Of a stretch of 64,000 bases of DNA, positions 11,884 to 23,378 are shown one piece after another. The stretch is from contig CM074864.1 in NCBI GenBank assembly GCA_037501455.1, positions 33,258,001 through 33,322,000 on the forward strand, in the 5' to 3' direction. How positions within the stretch are numbered: position 1 is the stretch's first letter; every line of letters begins with the position of its first letter. The notes under the pieces are model-generated. The model searched no databases, was not told where the DNA came from, and was given only the letters and a program-made list of their open reading frames with translations. Position numbers and translations under genes: made by a program. The stretch is from Lantana camara. Its lineage: Eukaryota; Streptophyta; Magnoliopsida; Lamiales; Verbenaceae.

Positions 11884-14564
11884 TGTAACGCCCCGATTTT
11901 CAGACAGCCAGGTACGCTCGACACGTGTGGGTTTCGAGCGTTAGGATTTTATTTTATTATTTTCATTTATTTAATTCATACGTGTTATATTAATTTTATA
12001 AATTGTGATCCAACATGATTACGTGAAAATATATGAAATATATGTCAACTTGAGGATTCTTGTATGAATGGAATTTAATTGTTACGTGAATTAAGTGTCC
12101 AATTTGATTTAATTGCCAAATTGTCCTTAAATGCTCATTCATTTTAATTGCGGTACCAAATTGCATGAAAGCTTTGTGGACCTAGTTGATCATTTCCCAA
12201 CCTTGGGTACTCAATTGCATAACTTATAGAACTTAGGGATTTGATCATAAATATTCCTTTTTTCTCCCAAATATATCGATACATGCTTCCCTTTCATCAT
12301 CTTCATTCATTTTCATCCCAAAATCATCATCCTTCATTGCTCCTCTCTACCGAGCCAAAACTATGAAAAGGGAAGAAGAGAAATCATTCATCTTCAAGCT
12401 ATTTTCCAAGAAAGCTAGGGAATTCAAGCTCAAGCAACTATGTTCATCATCTTTTTCCATCTATTTTCACTTGAAGGTATAGTTGAGCATGTATGTGAAT
12501 TCTTGGGAATAATTCATGAAGCTAGGGTTTTGATTTTGGTGTAACAACTTGTCTATATGATGTTAGAAGCAATACTTGAAGCTTTAGACTTGAAAATATG
12601 CATGAAGTCTTGAAGAATATAAGATTATAGGATGAATTTATATATAAGCTAAAGTTGGTGATTGTGATGATTAAAGCATGGATTATGTGTTTATATTGTG
12701 TTTTATTGAACTTTAAGCATGTATATATGTTTCCTTCTATGAATTATAAAATATCGAATGGATTATGAGTGTTTTGGGAGCTTTGGGAGCTTGGTTCGTA
12801 GCTCCCCTGTTCTTCTCCCCTATTTCTGAACCTTCTGTGTAACGGGAACGACTGTTCCCGCCCCTTTTGCAAAAGGGGAACAACCGTTCCCATTGTTTGA
12901 ATAATGTGTCAGGCGGCGAGGACGGGAACGCCCGTTCCCACTTTGTCTCACAGATGGGAACGGCCGTTCCCATCTTCGGGGAGCCACTTCGGGACTGGGG
13001 AACGGCCCTTCCCATTTTGTACTAAAGCCTGGAACCGCCGTTCCCAAGTCACTGGAAGTGCAGAAATTTTCTGCACAAAATTACAATTTTAGCCCCTCGT
13101 TCCAATGGTTTATGTGACCCCAAATTGTTATTATATGAATTATTACATGCCAAAACGTGATATTTACATGCTACATTGTGTATTGCTCGATGTCTCGTAT
13201 ATGATCACGCCGTGCGTCGTTATATGGAATAATATGCTAGAATTGTTGTCTCATACACGTACATTGTTCCGTTTCTTGTCCAGTTATTCTCCAGGGCGGA
13301 GATTGTGGATCATGAGCACGTTCACGCATTCACGAGTCCTGTGTCGCCTGTCAGGTGAGGTTTAATTTCTAGTTATGTAGAACCCATATGACCTTTACGT
13401 GGGTTTTGGCAAAAGGTATTTATATTTATAATTTCATGAAAGTACTTATCATTTCAAGCATGTTATTGTTCATAAATCAAGCAAGTAGGTCATGTTAGTA
13501 TGCACAAATCAGGCATGTCATGTCATCAAGCAAGTCATGTGTTCTCCTGGCCAGGTTCTCCTTAGGGAGGGCGCTGGACCGGTCCTCGGGCCAGTGATTG
13601 TCCGTCCAATCACAGGATGAACAATACCGTATCGTGTTCGTGTGTTCTCTTGGCCAGGTTCTCCTTAGGGAGGGCGCTGGACCGGTTTTAGAGCCGGTGG
13701 TTGTCCGTCCAACCACAAGAGGAACAAAGGCCTATCGTGTGCATGTGTTCTCCTGGCCAGGTTCTCCTTGGAGAGGGCGCTGGGCTGGTCTTAGAGCCGG
13801 TGGTTGTCCGTCCAACCACAGGAGAAGCAACCCATCGTGCTACAAGCAAGCCATGTAGTGATTGCATGATCTCCATTCCATGAACGTGTTATATGACTAC
13901 ACTATTGCATGATTGCATGGTAATTGAGTTGCGTGATCACCTAATGATTAACAAGCAAGCAAGTATGTTTATCGATTGCAAGAAAAGAACAAGAACTTAA
14001 TATTGATAGTTGTATTCTCGGGCGAAGTTAGATTATTATTGAACTTGTATATTTACCTTTTATAAACCTTTACCCGAGAATATGACTTGCATGCTATCTG
14101 CGCTAATATGTATTTAAACCCCTCACTCGGTCTTCACAGACTGACACCTCCACCTTTCAGGTATTGCAGGTACGTGCTAGGCGGGAAGTGAGTCGTGTCC
14201 AGTTGTTAGAGTTGAGTCAAACACGGTGCATTTATTTGATTGTTTATTTATTGCCCGAGAAATCATGTTTACAGTTATATGTTATTTATTTTAAGGAGAT
14301 GATAATGTATTGATAAATATAGTAAAGCATGTTTAGATTGATAAATGAAACATCGTGACTTGGTAAATGGAAATGCTTGATAAAGATTAGTTTATGCTTC
14401 CGCTTTAATTTTGCTGCATGAGTTAGTTTTCCCGCCTAGCCTATTGAGTTATTGCATTGTCACCCGTTCGCTATAGGTTGGTTCATGTACGGATTGGCCG
14501 TTTCGTATGTGGATTGACCTATAGTGCGGGGGTGTGGTACCTCCACGTGTTAAGGGGTGCTACA
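11884..14564 (+). repeat. Element B 3' LTR
   Basis: This is the second 2681-bp LTR, ending ggggtgctaca just before the duplicated gtaag. The palindrome cluster is at 12843-13045 and the 103-bp tandem repeat at 13538-13846. In the first palindrome the 5' LTR reads ggccgttccc and this copy reads gactgttccc, so single units drift. Confidence 0.9.
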
Positions 14565-14569
14565 GTAAG

Positions 14570-15864
14570 TACCATGCTAAGTTGGATTGCTTCAAGAAAG
14601 AAGTCACCTTAGGGAAAGGTGATAGCTCTGGGTCGAAAGGAAAATATAATTCGATGCTATTGGTTACAGCTGCCGAAGCTAAGAAGTTAGTGAGTAATGG
14701 AGCTACTGGATTCATTGCCTATCTGTTAAATAGACCTAAAGATCAGCTGAAAATTGAGGAAGTAGAGGTAGTAAAAGAATTCACTAATGTCTTTCCTGAG
14801 CATCTGAATTCATTACCTCCTGATAGGGAATTAGAATTTGTAATTGACTTAGTCCCTGGAGCTGAGCCATTCTCTAAAACACCTTATCGAATGGCTCCAG
14901 CCGAGCTCCAAGAGTTGAGAAACAACTTGATGAGTTGTTAGCTTCAGGATACATACGTCGTAGCACATCCCCATTGGGAGCGCCTGTGCTATTTGTCAAA
15001 AAGAAAGACGGATCATTGTGATTGTGTATCGATTATCGAGAACTCATTCCTATGACTATCAAGAACAAATACCCTCTTCCCCATATTGAAGAACTGTTCG
15101 ATATTCTTCAAGGATCACGAGTGTACTCCAAGTTAGATTTAAGGCAGGGGTATTATCAGCTGAGGATTAAAAAGGAGGATATTCCAAAGACTGCTTTTAA
15201 TACCCGCTACGGTCATTTCGAATTCGTGGTAATGCCTTTTGGATTAACCAATGCCCCGGCTGCATTCATGGATTTAATGCACCGAACATTCCGACCGTAT
15301 TTGGACCAGTTCGTGGTCATCTTTATTGACGACATTCTGGTATTCTCAAGAACTACAGAAGAACATGCTGAACACCTTCGTAAAGTGTTAAGAGCTTTAA
15401 AAGATTATAGGTTATACGCGAAGTTCAGCAAGTGTGAATTTTGGTTGGAAAGAGTGTCCTTCCTTGGACATATAATATCCGGTTCGGGAATAGAAATAGA
15501 CCCTTCAAAGGTTGAAATTGTAATAAATTGGCAGGCATCAAAGAACCCATCAGAAGTGAGGAGTTTTCTAGGACTTGCCGGATATTACAGGAGGTTTGTA
15601 AAAGATTTCTCCAGGATAGCACCGCCTCTTACTCAGTTAACCAAGAAACAAGGAAAGTTCGAGTGGACAGATAAGTGTGAGCAAAGTTTTCAAGAACTGA
15701 AGCAAAGGTTAATGTCCGCTCCAGTACTGGCTTTACCTGAAGGAAAAGAAGGTTATGTAGTTTATACGGATGCATCCAAAGAAGGATTAGGGTGTGTCCT
15801 AATGCAAAATGGTAAGGTTATAGCCTATGCCTCAAGGAAACTTAAACCTTATGAGGAGAATTAG
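14570..15864 (+). pseudogene. pol: Element A reverse transcriptase and start of RNase H, broken
   Basis: Coding resumes after element B with KLDCFKKEVTLGKG, the linker ATGFIAYLLN, then the RT. Visible RT landmarks are [54 protein letters not shown] and the catalytic FIDDILVFS (about 15320-15346). RNase H begins with [12 protein letters not shown]. Damage: a one-base frameshift near 14920 (the frame ends at 14941), a TGA at 15019-15021 where relatives have Arg, and a TAG at 15862-15864 in a conserved N-Tyr-P-T-H position. The start at 15022 is only where the frame reopens. Ty3/gypsy chromovirus type is clear; activity is lost. Confidence 0.9.
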
Positions 15865-16059
15865 CCCACACATGATTTAGAAATAGCTGCGATTGTATTC
15901 GCTTTAGCTAAATGGAGGCATTATCTGTACGGGGTGACTTTTGAAGTCTTTACTGATCATAAAAGTTTGAGATATTTATTCATTCAAAAGGAGTTGAATA
16001 TGAGGCAGAGAAGATGGATGGAATTTCTGGAAGACTACGACTGTAAAATACAGTACCAT
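15865..16059 (+). pseudogene. pol: Element A RNase H, part before element D
   Basis: The frame continues [20 protein letters not shown] with the catalytic Glu, then [11 protein letters not shown] with a catalytic Asp, then [15 protein letters not shown]. It is cut at 16059 by the insertion of D; the duplicated accat is at 16055-16059. The frame resumes at 28284 with [14 protein letters not shown]. Confidence 0.9.
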
Positions 16060-18240
16060 TGTAGCACCCCAAGCGGTGGGGCACCACACCCCCGCACTAT
16101 GACCCGACACGTGGTATGAAATGGAAAGTCCACACACGCACCAAGTCACAGCGAATGGCTGATGAACGAAAAATCCAACCTAAGCTAGGCGGTACCTATA
16201 CCCTGTAAAAGTAAAATAAGCAAAAACCCGAATGCGGAAGCGATGTAAAATATGAACTAACAAAAACTTTAATCAGCAAACATAAATAAACGGGTTCAAC
16301 TAATTCCTCGAACCTGTCCTAACCTGTCCCGAATTCAAACATACAACAAAGACGGGTTCAACTAATCCAAGCCTTGTCCTAACCTATCCCGAAATTCATA
16401 TAATCAAAGCATAAACATTATCTTATACAGAACATACTATATACATAATTCGGAACAAAGTACTTAACAAAAAAATCAAACGGACTGACACAGACTCGAT
16501 AGACCCGACTCAAAGCCGCCTAGCTCGAACTCCCATAACTTGCACCTGCAAACTAAAAACATAGGTGGGGCGAGGGTCAGTCCACTGACTGAGTGAGGGG
16601 GCTGAATTCACACACACTATACATAATAAGGAGCAGAGCACGTATCAAAAGAAAGATTATGAATCGGGACTAGGGTTTTGCATACCAAAACCATTTTCAA
16701 ATCATACTTATACATATCTTATCTTATTCAAACTATAACATACCGAGCTTAATCATATCATATCAAAAGAGAAAGCTCCTATCCCGTTTCATAATCAACA
16801 TAACATATCATATTCATATATCCGGCGAGTACGGGTCTCCCACCTTACTTCCATATCGAATCATACGCATCATAACAGAAAACAAACAAATATCATAAAC
16901 AATCCAACCCCAACACCATGTAGTTCGGGGAGCAAACCCTCACTACTCATACAGATACAAACACACACGGGGTAGCTAACCCACACTGTGCCTTTCCCGG
17001 CTATCCACCGAGGGCTCAAGATACCATGCCTTCCCAACCTCCCTAGGTCGCACGTGAATATCTCAAATGAGAACGTGCACAGGGGTCACAACCGGTGACC
17101 CCATGGTCGTCCCGGGTCTCCCTTACCCACGTCTCGGGGCCCAACACAACAGAACATAGCATATCAAATCATAACTCGCTACACACCAAACTTATCATAT
17201 CGTATCAAAATCATACTCACGTACCTTATCGGAGCATACCATACCTTGCAACTTAGCATATGCTATAAACGTACCTCTCCGTGTCATCCTAATCCGCAGC
17301 TGGTATGAAGACACACGGTTTGGAGCATAGCCTCGTTGCAAAACATTTCAAGCTTACATATGCTCGTATGTATACAGTTCGAAAACCTTTAATCGTATGA
17401 CAAATTCATAAACATATCATATAAACACATATCTATTATATAAATATAATAGAATAATCGCATGCAGGCTTGAAAACGAGCACAGAAGGTTGTAGGTCGC
17501 TTTAACTAAACAAAAATCCTAAAACCTCACCTTACACCGACGGAAACGGAAAACCTGAGCCAAAAAGTCCCACTGGAACCCAAACAGCTGACAGACACTC
17601 CCTGGAAAACCCCTGAACAACTGAACACACACAGAACACAAGACTCAGACTCCAAACACAACCACAAAGACGCACGGCCATGCTCACGAATACAAATGAT
17701 GCAACATATAATCCATATCTGTTCACTCAAGTCATTCAGAGCATATTATAATTCATATTACATATCAAGAGATGCATAACTTATAAAATTCATAACATTA
17801 ATTACATAAAATAAATTAAAGCATAAGAAATTTAATTCTTATCAAGTATTAGGTCTCTAGACAAATAAACACGAATTGCATATCCATCCTATACATAAAT
17901 CCATAATTGCAATACCATTAAACTCACCTCACAAATAGGCATATATTCGAATAGAGCAATTAAATCAAACAAGGGTCAAGCTTAATTAATTACATAAAAC
18001 AAATTAGGATATTAAGAATTTCATTCATATCATGCATCAAGTCTTGCAAGAATAAAACATCAAGTTCATATCAATTAGCAAACTTAACAATTCGTTCAAA
18101 TTAAAGCACCACGTATCATTTTTATAATTTAATATATAGGATTCATAATCACTTAGTTTCTAAAATTACACTAGCATCCCCTTAAATAATAATTATTCTC
18201 AAGTAGATAGGCGTTAAAACGAGGCAAATAAATTCAGTAA

Positions 18241-18675
18241 ATCACGAATCAAACTTATCATATATCATAACATATTTTCATACATCACACAGCTCGTAAA
18301 TTCATTTCATAGTTCATACAAGGTCGAAATTACAATTAAAACAATTAACGAAAATAAATATAATAACTTCAAAAATTCATATAAAATCAACCGGACATCC
18401 GATTGACGAACGGAAAGTGGCATTGGACTCACCACGACGAAAGTAACCCGCTGACCGGAAGTCACCGGAATGCCGCCACAACAGCCGGCCGAACAGCCAC
18501 CGGCCGCCACCGGAACACCACTTCCGGTGGTCAAAAAAATCCCCCGAAGGACAGAAACGTACGCCTCGGCCTGCTTGACAAAAGCCCTCAACCAATTTCA
18601 GAAAATACCAAACACACCGGACTTTGTCAATCACGAATCAAACTTATCATATATCATAACATATTTTCATACATC
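18241..18675. repeat. 389-bp tandem duplication within D (second copy split by E)
   Basis: The sequence atcacgaatcaaacttatc starts at 18241 and again at 18630. The rest of copy 2 follows E at 26893 (acacagctcg...) to about 27235. The copies differ at several positions, for example cattggactc against gttggactc, so the duplication is older than the E insertion. Confidence 0.8.
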
Positions 18676-19484
18676 TGTAGCACCCCGCACGGTGGGGTAC
18701 CACACCCCCGCACTATGACCCGACACGTGTACGAAATGGGAAGTCCGCACACGCACCAAGTCACAGCGAACGGGTGACAAACAAAAACACACGCACTAGC
18801 TAGGCGGTATCTAACCCTGTTCAAAAGTAAATATGCAAAGCATGACAACGGAAGTAGGACGAAATACCAACATACAAACATCAGAAACAACTAAACGGGT
18901 TCGACTAATCCAGCAACCTGTCCTAACCTGTCCCGAGCAATCATATATTCACAACGGGTTCAACTAATCCGAGCATCTGTCCTAACCTGTCCCGAATTCC
19001 CTAAATTCAAATCATAAACTCAAACCTGCACAAACATATCTTATACAAAATTTACAAATCATAAATCAGAACAAAATACTTAACAAACCGAAACGTGCAG
19101 ACACAGACTCAAAAGACACGACACACCGCCGCCTAGCACGAACACCAACGCGAACCCAAACCGAAACCTGCACACTAAAAACATAAAAGGGGGAGGGGTC
19201 AGTCCAAAGACTGAGCGAGGGGCTACACACACACGCGTATATACATATACAGAGCACAGCACATATCATAAAAGGGAGTTCGTGAACCGGGGCGTGGTTT
19301 TTGCATTCTAAAATATTTCTCACGTGATACTAGATATAGGAGATTAAAAGAGTTAGGCCAAAGGCCAAAACAGTCCCAATTTTATTAATTAGAAATCCAC
19401 TCCCGTTTCCCGAACAATTTCCTAACAAACTAACTTAACGAAAACAAGCACACCAAGCAAACGTTCAGACAAAAGGGGAAAATG

Positions 19485-19736
19485 TGCACAGGAGTAATAC
19501 TCGACGCTCCGAGGCTCCTTACCCACATCTCGATGATCATGCACAGGAGTAATACTCGACGCTCCGAGGCTCCTTACCCATAATCACCGTGTCCCAAAGC
19601 AAAACAGAATCAAACTATCAAATCAAAGGGGAAATGTGCACAGGAGTAATACTCGACGCTCCGAGGCTCCTTACCCACATCCCGATGATCATGCACAGGA
19701 GTAATACTCGACGCTCCGAGGCTCCTTACCCATAAT
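19485..19736. repeat. Four-copy short repeat in E LTR (left)
   Basis: The unit tgcacaggagtaatactcga, continuing cgctccgaggctccttaccca, begins at about 19485, 19540, 19637 and 19692. The pattern is a pair of units repeated as a block. The same array is at 24188-24439 in the other LTR, where one unit has ggagttatact. Confidence 0.85.
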
Positions 19737-19743
19737 CACCGGC

Positions 19744-19990
19744 CCTACACACACACACAACACCACCACACACGCACTGACACACATACACGACCACGCA
19801 CGCACACACACGCGCACACACCCACAAAATTCATGCACACACACACGCACGCACTCACAACCTCACGCACGCCACGTTCATAATCATAATCATATCATAG
19901 TTACCCATTCGAATCGAAACGAAACATATCACAACGCACACACCTCCCACACACTCAAACACAAACATACACGTACATTCCTACTTATCG
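19744..19990. repeat. CA/CAC-rich simple sequence in E LTR
   Basis: This tract of imperfect acacac, cacgcacg and cacacaca runs is low-complexity. It is repeated in the right LTR at about 24447-24690, where a 143-codon frame (24339-24770) reads as His/Thr-rich low-complexity peptide and should not be taken as a gene. Confidence 0.8.
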
Positions 19991-21867
19991 TACTTACATA
20001 TCTTATATCCAATATAACACAAAGTCACACATATTCGTATTGCACACGTATCTACATATATACGTAAGGCTTATATTCGCATGCAAACATATAGACACAT
20101 ATCAATAGGGTATAACTATATCCTAACCTCACCTGGCACCAAACATAGCCGAAGACACAGTAGATGGTTCACCCCGGAACCTGCACGACTCACTTGTCAC
20201 CACCCCGGGTGCACCTGAACCAACTGAACACACAAACACAACACAGGGTTCAGACTCAAACTAAGACAACCACACAGAGACGCACGGCTAAGCTCAAGCA
20301 CATACGAAATGCAATCACATAAGCAGGTTTCAAATTCATATTAATTCTATGCAAAACAAAACACTAAGGCATATTCATAAACACAATTAATGCAATTAAG
20401 GGAACTCGAAAGGCAATGGAACTCACATATAACATTTCGTAAATTTATACGTATTATAAAGCCAAACAAATCATATAATAACATGCTACAAATTCTATTT
20501 AAAGATCACGAAGTTACATATCAAATTCCAATTTACGTGATTAACATATTTATTTACCAAGTGACAATTTAAAGTTCAATTAATTCAAATCACGCAAGTT
20601 TACATATCACATTTCATATCATACATGATTTCATACATAACGGAATACATTTCGATCAACAATTCAAGCATATAACCATTAATTCACATTTAAACAATTA
20701 ATTCAAATAAGTCCCAAATACACAAATAAATACGCAGAAATTAAACCGAGTGTCCGATTGACGAACGGAAAGTGGTGATAGACTCACCACAACGAGGCGG
20801 ACACGCTGTCCGAAGGTCGCCGGATCGCCGCTGCCGGAGCCGCCGGAATAGTGGCCGGCCGCCGTTCGGCCGCCGCCGGAACGTGCCGGAAAAATCCCGA
20901 AAAATCACCCGTGCAAAGATTCATCGAGCTCAATCCAATTCCTCGATCAATTTCTGTAAATTCCAAGCCAATTGTCTTCAATTTCAGATCCAACAATACG
21001 AAAACCCTAGAATATTCAAACTTCAATTACTTTCAAACCGGTGAACCAAAATGCGATCCGAAAGAGGCATCGGCTTACCCATGACGAGCTTTACGAAAGC
21101 CCTAAGCTTTCTCACCGGAAAAATCCCCGGAGGTGGCGCCACCGGTGCGCCGCCACTGTAGCTACCGCGAACCACCGCCAAACGGCAAAATCTGGAGTCG
21201 AGCAAATGGGGTTCATTAGTTCTCGTCGTTCCGAACAACTTTCGTGAAGGGTCCGAGGCCAAAAGATGGCCGGAAAAGGCCCCCGTTGAGCTCCGAAGTT
21301 TCTGCCGCCACCACGTCTCCGGAACCACCACCTACGGCCAAAATTCGGTGAAAACGATGCCGGAAATGGACTCGGGAGGTCGAAAAACCTTGGAAAACAC
21401 TAACCTTGGTCGGAAAAAGTCACCGGAGCGCCGCCGAGACACTGTTCACGCGGCGGCGGCGTGAACTTCAGGCGGCGCGTGCGCCGCCGTCCGGTGGCCG
21501 TTGGCCGCGCCGCCAACGTCATCAGCTGCGCCGGAGGCCCTTCTCTCTGGGTGTATGGCGCGTGTCGCCGGAAAGGCGCCGGAAACCGCCGGCAAAGTGG
21601 CGGCTCCGCCACTCCCCACCTGCGCGACTGAAAATCGCGAATATCTCCGTCGTCGGTCGTCGGTTGGTCGAGTTCTTGGTACGGTTGCGACCGCGTGGTC
21701 GAGACAAACGAAATGGACTAGTGGTTCGTCGAAATCCGTCGAGAAACGAGCAAGTTGGACGAGTGTGTGAAAACACACCTCCGAGTGTGTGTGGGTAACG
21801 TGTATCGCGGGAGAGGGAGGAGAGAGAGAGAGCTGCTGAGTTTTGCACGCAAAACGAGGATCCGGGG

Positions 21868-21877
21868 TATTATATCT
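21868..21877 (-). promoter_or_regulatory. TATA box of E 3' LTR
   Basis: On the minus strand the sequence is agatataata, followed within about 40-65 bases by a ctctctctctctcc pyrimidine patch. This is the plant core-promoter layout. It implies a U3 of only about 300 bases. Confidence 0.55.
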
Positions 21878-22191
21878 CGGGTCCTCGTACATGAAAACAG
21901 TCGGAAGAAGGGGTTAACGACGTCAGAATAGGGCAAACTCAGAGTCTACGGACTCGTTTCGATGCCCCGAACGCGTTGAAGGGGTCAAAATGGTCACAAT
22001 CTCATTCGAATGATAAATGACCGAAAAACCCCTAAAAAGAGAAAATTACAAAAAGACCCCTAAACTCTTAAAGAGTTCAAAATAGGGCCACGAAAAATAT
22101 AAAATCACATAATTAAACACATTAAAAGGTTGAAACGTGGCGTACCTTATAAATCAGACGAGCGGGATGTTACAAACTTCCCTCCTTCAAA

Positions 22192-22211
22192 AGGACCTGT
22201 CCTCAGGTCCT
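22192..22211 (-). promoter_or_regulatory. PPT-side stem-loop, element E
   Basis: In element sense the stem is aggacctg/caggtcct with loop agga, an 8-bp perfect stem placed about four bases from the purine-rich tract. Sequence outside the loop differs from B, C and F while pairing is kept. Confidence 0.7.
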
Positions 22212-22495
22212 AAGGTCGGATCCTGAACGACGCTGAAACGAATTCCACTTCAAGCTTCCGCTGCGCAACTCTGATCGAAGCGAATTGCAATCTCTGCAGG
22301 ATATTTCTCCCTTGGTTGGCATCAACTCCCTTTTTAGTGATTCGTTGTCACAGGGGTCCCACTGAGCGCTTGACTGTTGGTCACTTCAAGCTCATTTGAT
22401 CACCAATAGGCCACTGTACCCAAAGCTTGATACCGTCACGTCCTCGTTGCTTGCAGACTGTCGTCAGGCTGCGCGTTGCTCAACTACAACAAACA

Positions 22496-22863
22496 AGAGA
22501 GAATCCCATCTCTCTACACCCAAGTGAGAGAACCCCGTCCCTCGGCACACACAAAAGAGAGAAACCCCGTTTCTCAACACACAAAAGAGAGAGCCCCGTC
22601 TCTCAGGCACACAATTGAGAGAACCCCGTCTCTCAACCTAAGTCTGATTGATTCCACATCTCTCAGACAATCTAGTTTGAGAAAATCCGGCATTTCTCAA
22701 ACCCTAAATCCAAGGGAATCCAGCATCCCTCGAATTCCTAAGTACAAGAGAATCCAGCATCTCTTGTGCACAAAACTCAGAAAGAATCCAACATCTTTCT
22801 ACCACACAAATAGAGAGAATCCTGCATCTCCCTAGCACGTCAACAGAGAGAATTAAATCTCCC
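22496..22863 (-). repeat. Hairpin array in E interior (about 12 units)
   Basis: Units recur about every 30 bases. Stems that can be read include agagaga/tctctct (22496-22515), gagaaa/tttctc (about 22559-22575), tgagaga/tctctca (22616-22635), gtttgagaaa/tttctcaaac (about 22674-22701), aggga/tccct (about 22713-22730), acaagaga/tctcttgt (22744-22767) and agaaaga/tctttct (about 22779-22800). Loops are accccg or atccagca and similar. The stems vary with both arms changing together; the loops are conserved. Confidence 0.85.
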
Positions 22864-23296
22864 TTTCACTCAAGCACAAAAGCAGAATCAGGAAATCACA
22901 ATAGTTAACACATAACATACTTAGCAAATAAATCACGTAACAACAAGAATTAATTAAGTAAACAATGCATATATGCTCATGCCATGAATGCTTAGTGTAC
23001 CGTTCACCGTGGTGTTTGAAATCTTGACTGTAATGTTACAATGATGTCATGGAAGCTAGTTAAATTGTTGGTATTGGAACCCTGCAATTAAAACACTAGA
23101 GTTGGTGCATGAGGGTTAAGAATGCAAATGTAATGTTGCATTTAAGTCATCTAAGTGCAATAATGAAAAGCAATTAAAAGCATATTGATAAAATGCTGCA
23201 TATTCATAATCATTTTGCACACTTAGTCACATAACTCAATACAATTCAAACTGAGGAAGCAAAATTACAGGCCAAACGGATGCAATGCGCACATAT

Positions 23297-23335
23297 TCCT
23301 ATGCCGTACGACCTAGACTGACGCGACACGACTCC
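23297..23335 (-). promoter_or_regulatory. Shared leader motif, element E
   Basis: On the minus strand this reads gagtcgtgtcgcgtcagtct and then aggtcgtacggcatagga, about 25-65 bases after the PBS. It matches B, C and F. Confidence 0.6.
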
Positions 23336-23360
23336 AGAGCACCGGTTCTGAACCTGGTAG

Positions 23361-23371
23361 CTCTGATACCA
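23361..23371 (-). other. Primer-binding site of element E
   Basis: The minus-strand sequence tggtatcagag is separated from the 5' LTR end by seven bases (tcttaag). Confidence 0.85.
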
Positions 23372-23378
23372 CTTAAGA

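Larger units (their letters stand above)
6072..14564 (+). mobile_element. Element B: non-coding LTR retrotransposon (LARD-like) inserted in A's protease
   Basis: B is a complete element bounded by five-base duplications, gtaag at 6067-6071 and at 14565-14569. Both LTRs are 2681 bp and begin tgtaacgcccc and end gctaca. The 3.1 kb interior has a tRNA-Met PBS and a PPT but no gag or pol similarity in any frame. This is the large retrotransposon derivative (LARD) class, which needs proteins from another element. LTR ends, leader and LTR palindromes all resemble element C, so a C-type element is the likely helper (inference). Few differences between the LTRs indicate a fairly recent insertion, younger than A. 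Confidence 0.9.
18676..22174 (-). repeat. Element E 3' LTR (left copy)
   Basis: It runs from tgtagcaccccgcacggtgg to gcgggatgttaca on the + strand. In element sense it has a short U3, a TATA box near 21868-21877, a CT-rich patch, then a long CpG-dense block (about 20750-21780). Next come CA-rich simple sequence (about 19744-19990) and a four-copy short repeat (19485-19736). The many overlapping short ORFs in the GC-rich block are not supported as genes. Confidence 0.9.
22175..23378 (-). other. Element E interior, non-coding
   Basis: These 1204 bases between the LTRs carry only cis signals. The PPT is at about 22177-22188, the PPT-side stem-loop at 22192-22211, the hairpin array at 22496-22863, the leader motif at 23297-23335 and the PBS at 23361-23371. 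The ORFs at 22427-22835 read through the hairpin repeats and are not genes. Nothing recognisable lies at about 22870-23290. Confidence 0.8.

Noticed and set aside
16060..18675. Element D as a full two-LTR retrotransposon
   Set aside because: After removing E there is a single LTR sequence with a TSD and no PBS, PPT or interior.
21400..21936. Cluster of overlapping ORFs up to 148 codons in the E LTR (also 25919-26649)
   Set aside because: GC-rich sequence gives few stops in every frame; the two LTR copies break different frames, so no product is conserved.
22427..22835. ORFs through the E hairpin repeats
   Set aside because: The peptides only reflect the repeated hairpin units, and the equivalent F region is open in different frames.
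22496..22863. Possible CRISPR-like array of short palindromic repeats
   Set aside because: Units and spacing vary, there are no unique spacers or cas genes, and the context is a plant retrotransposon.
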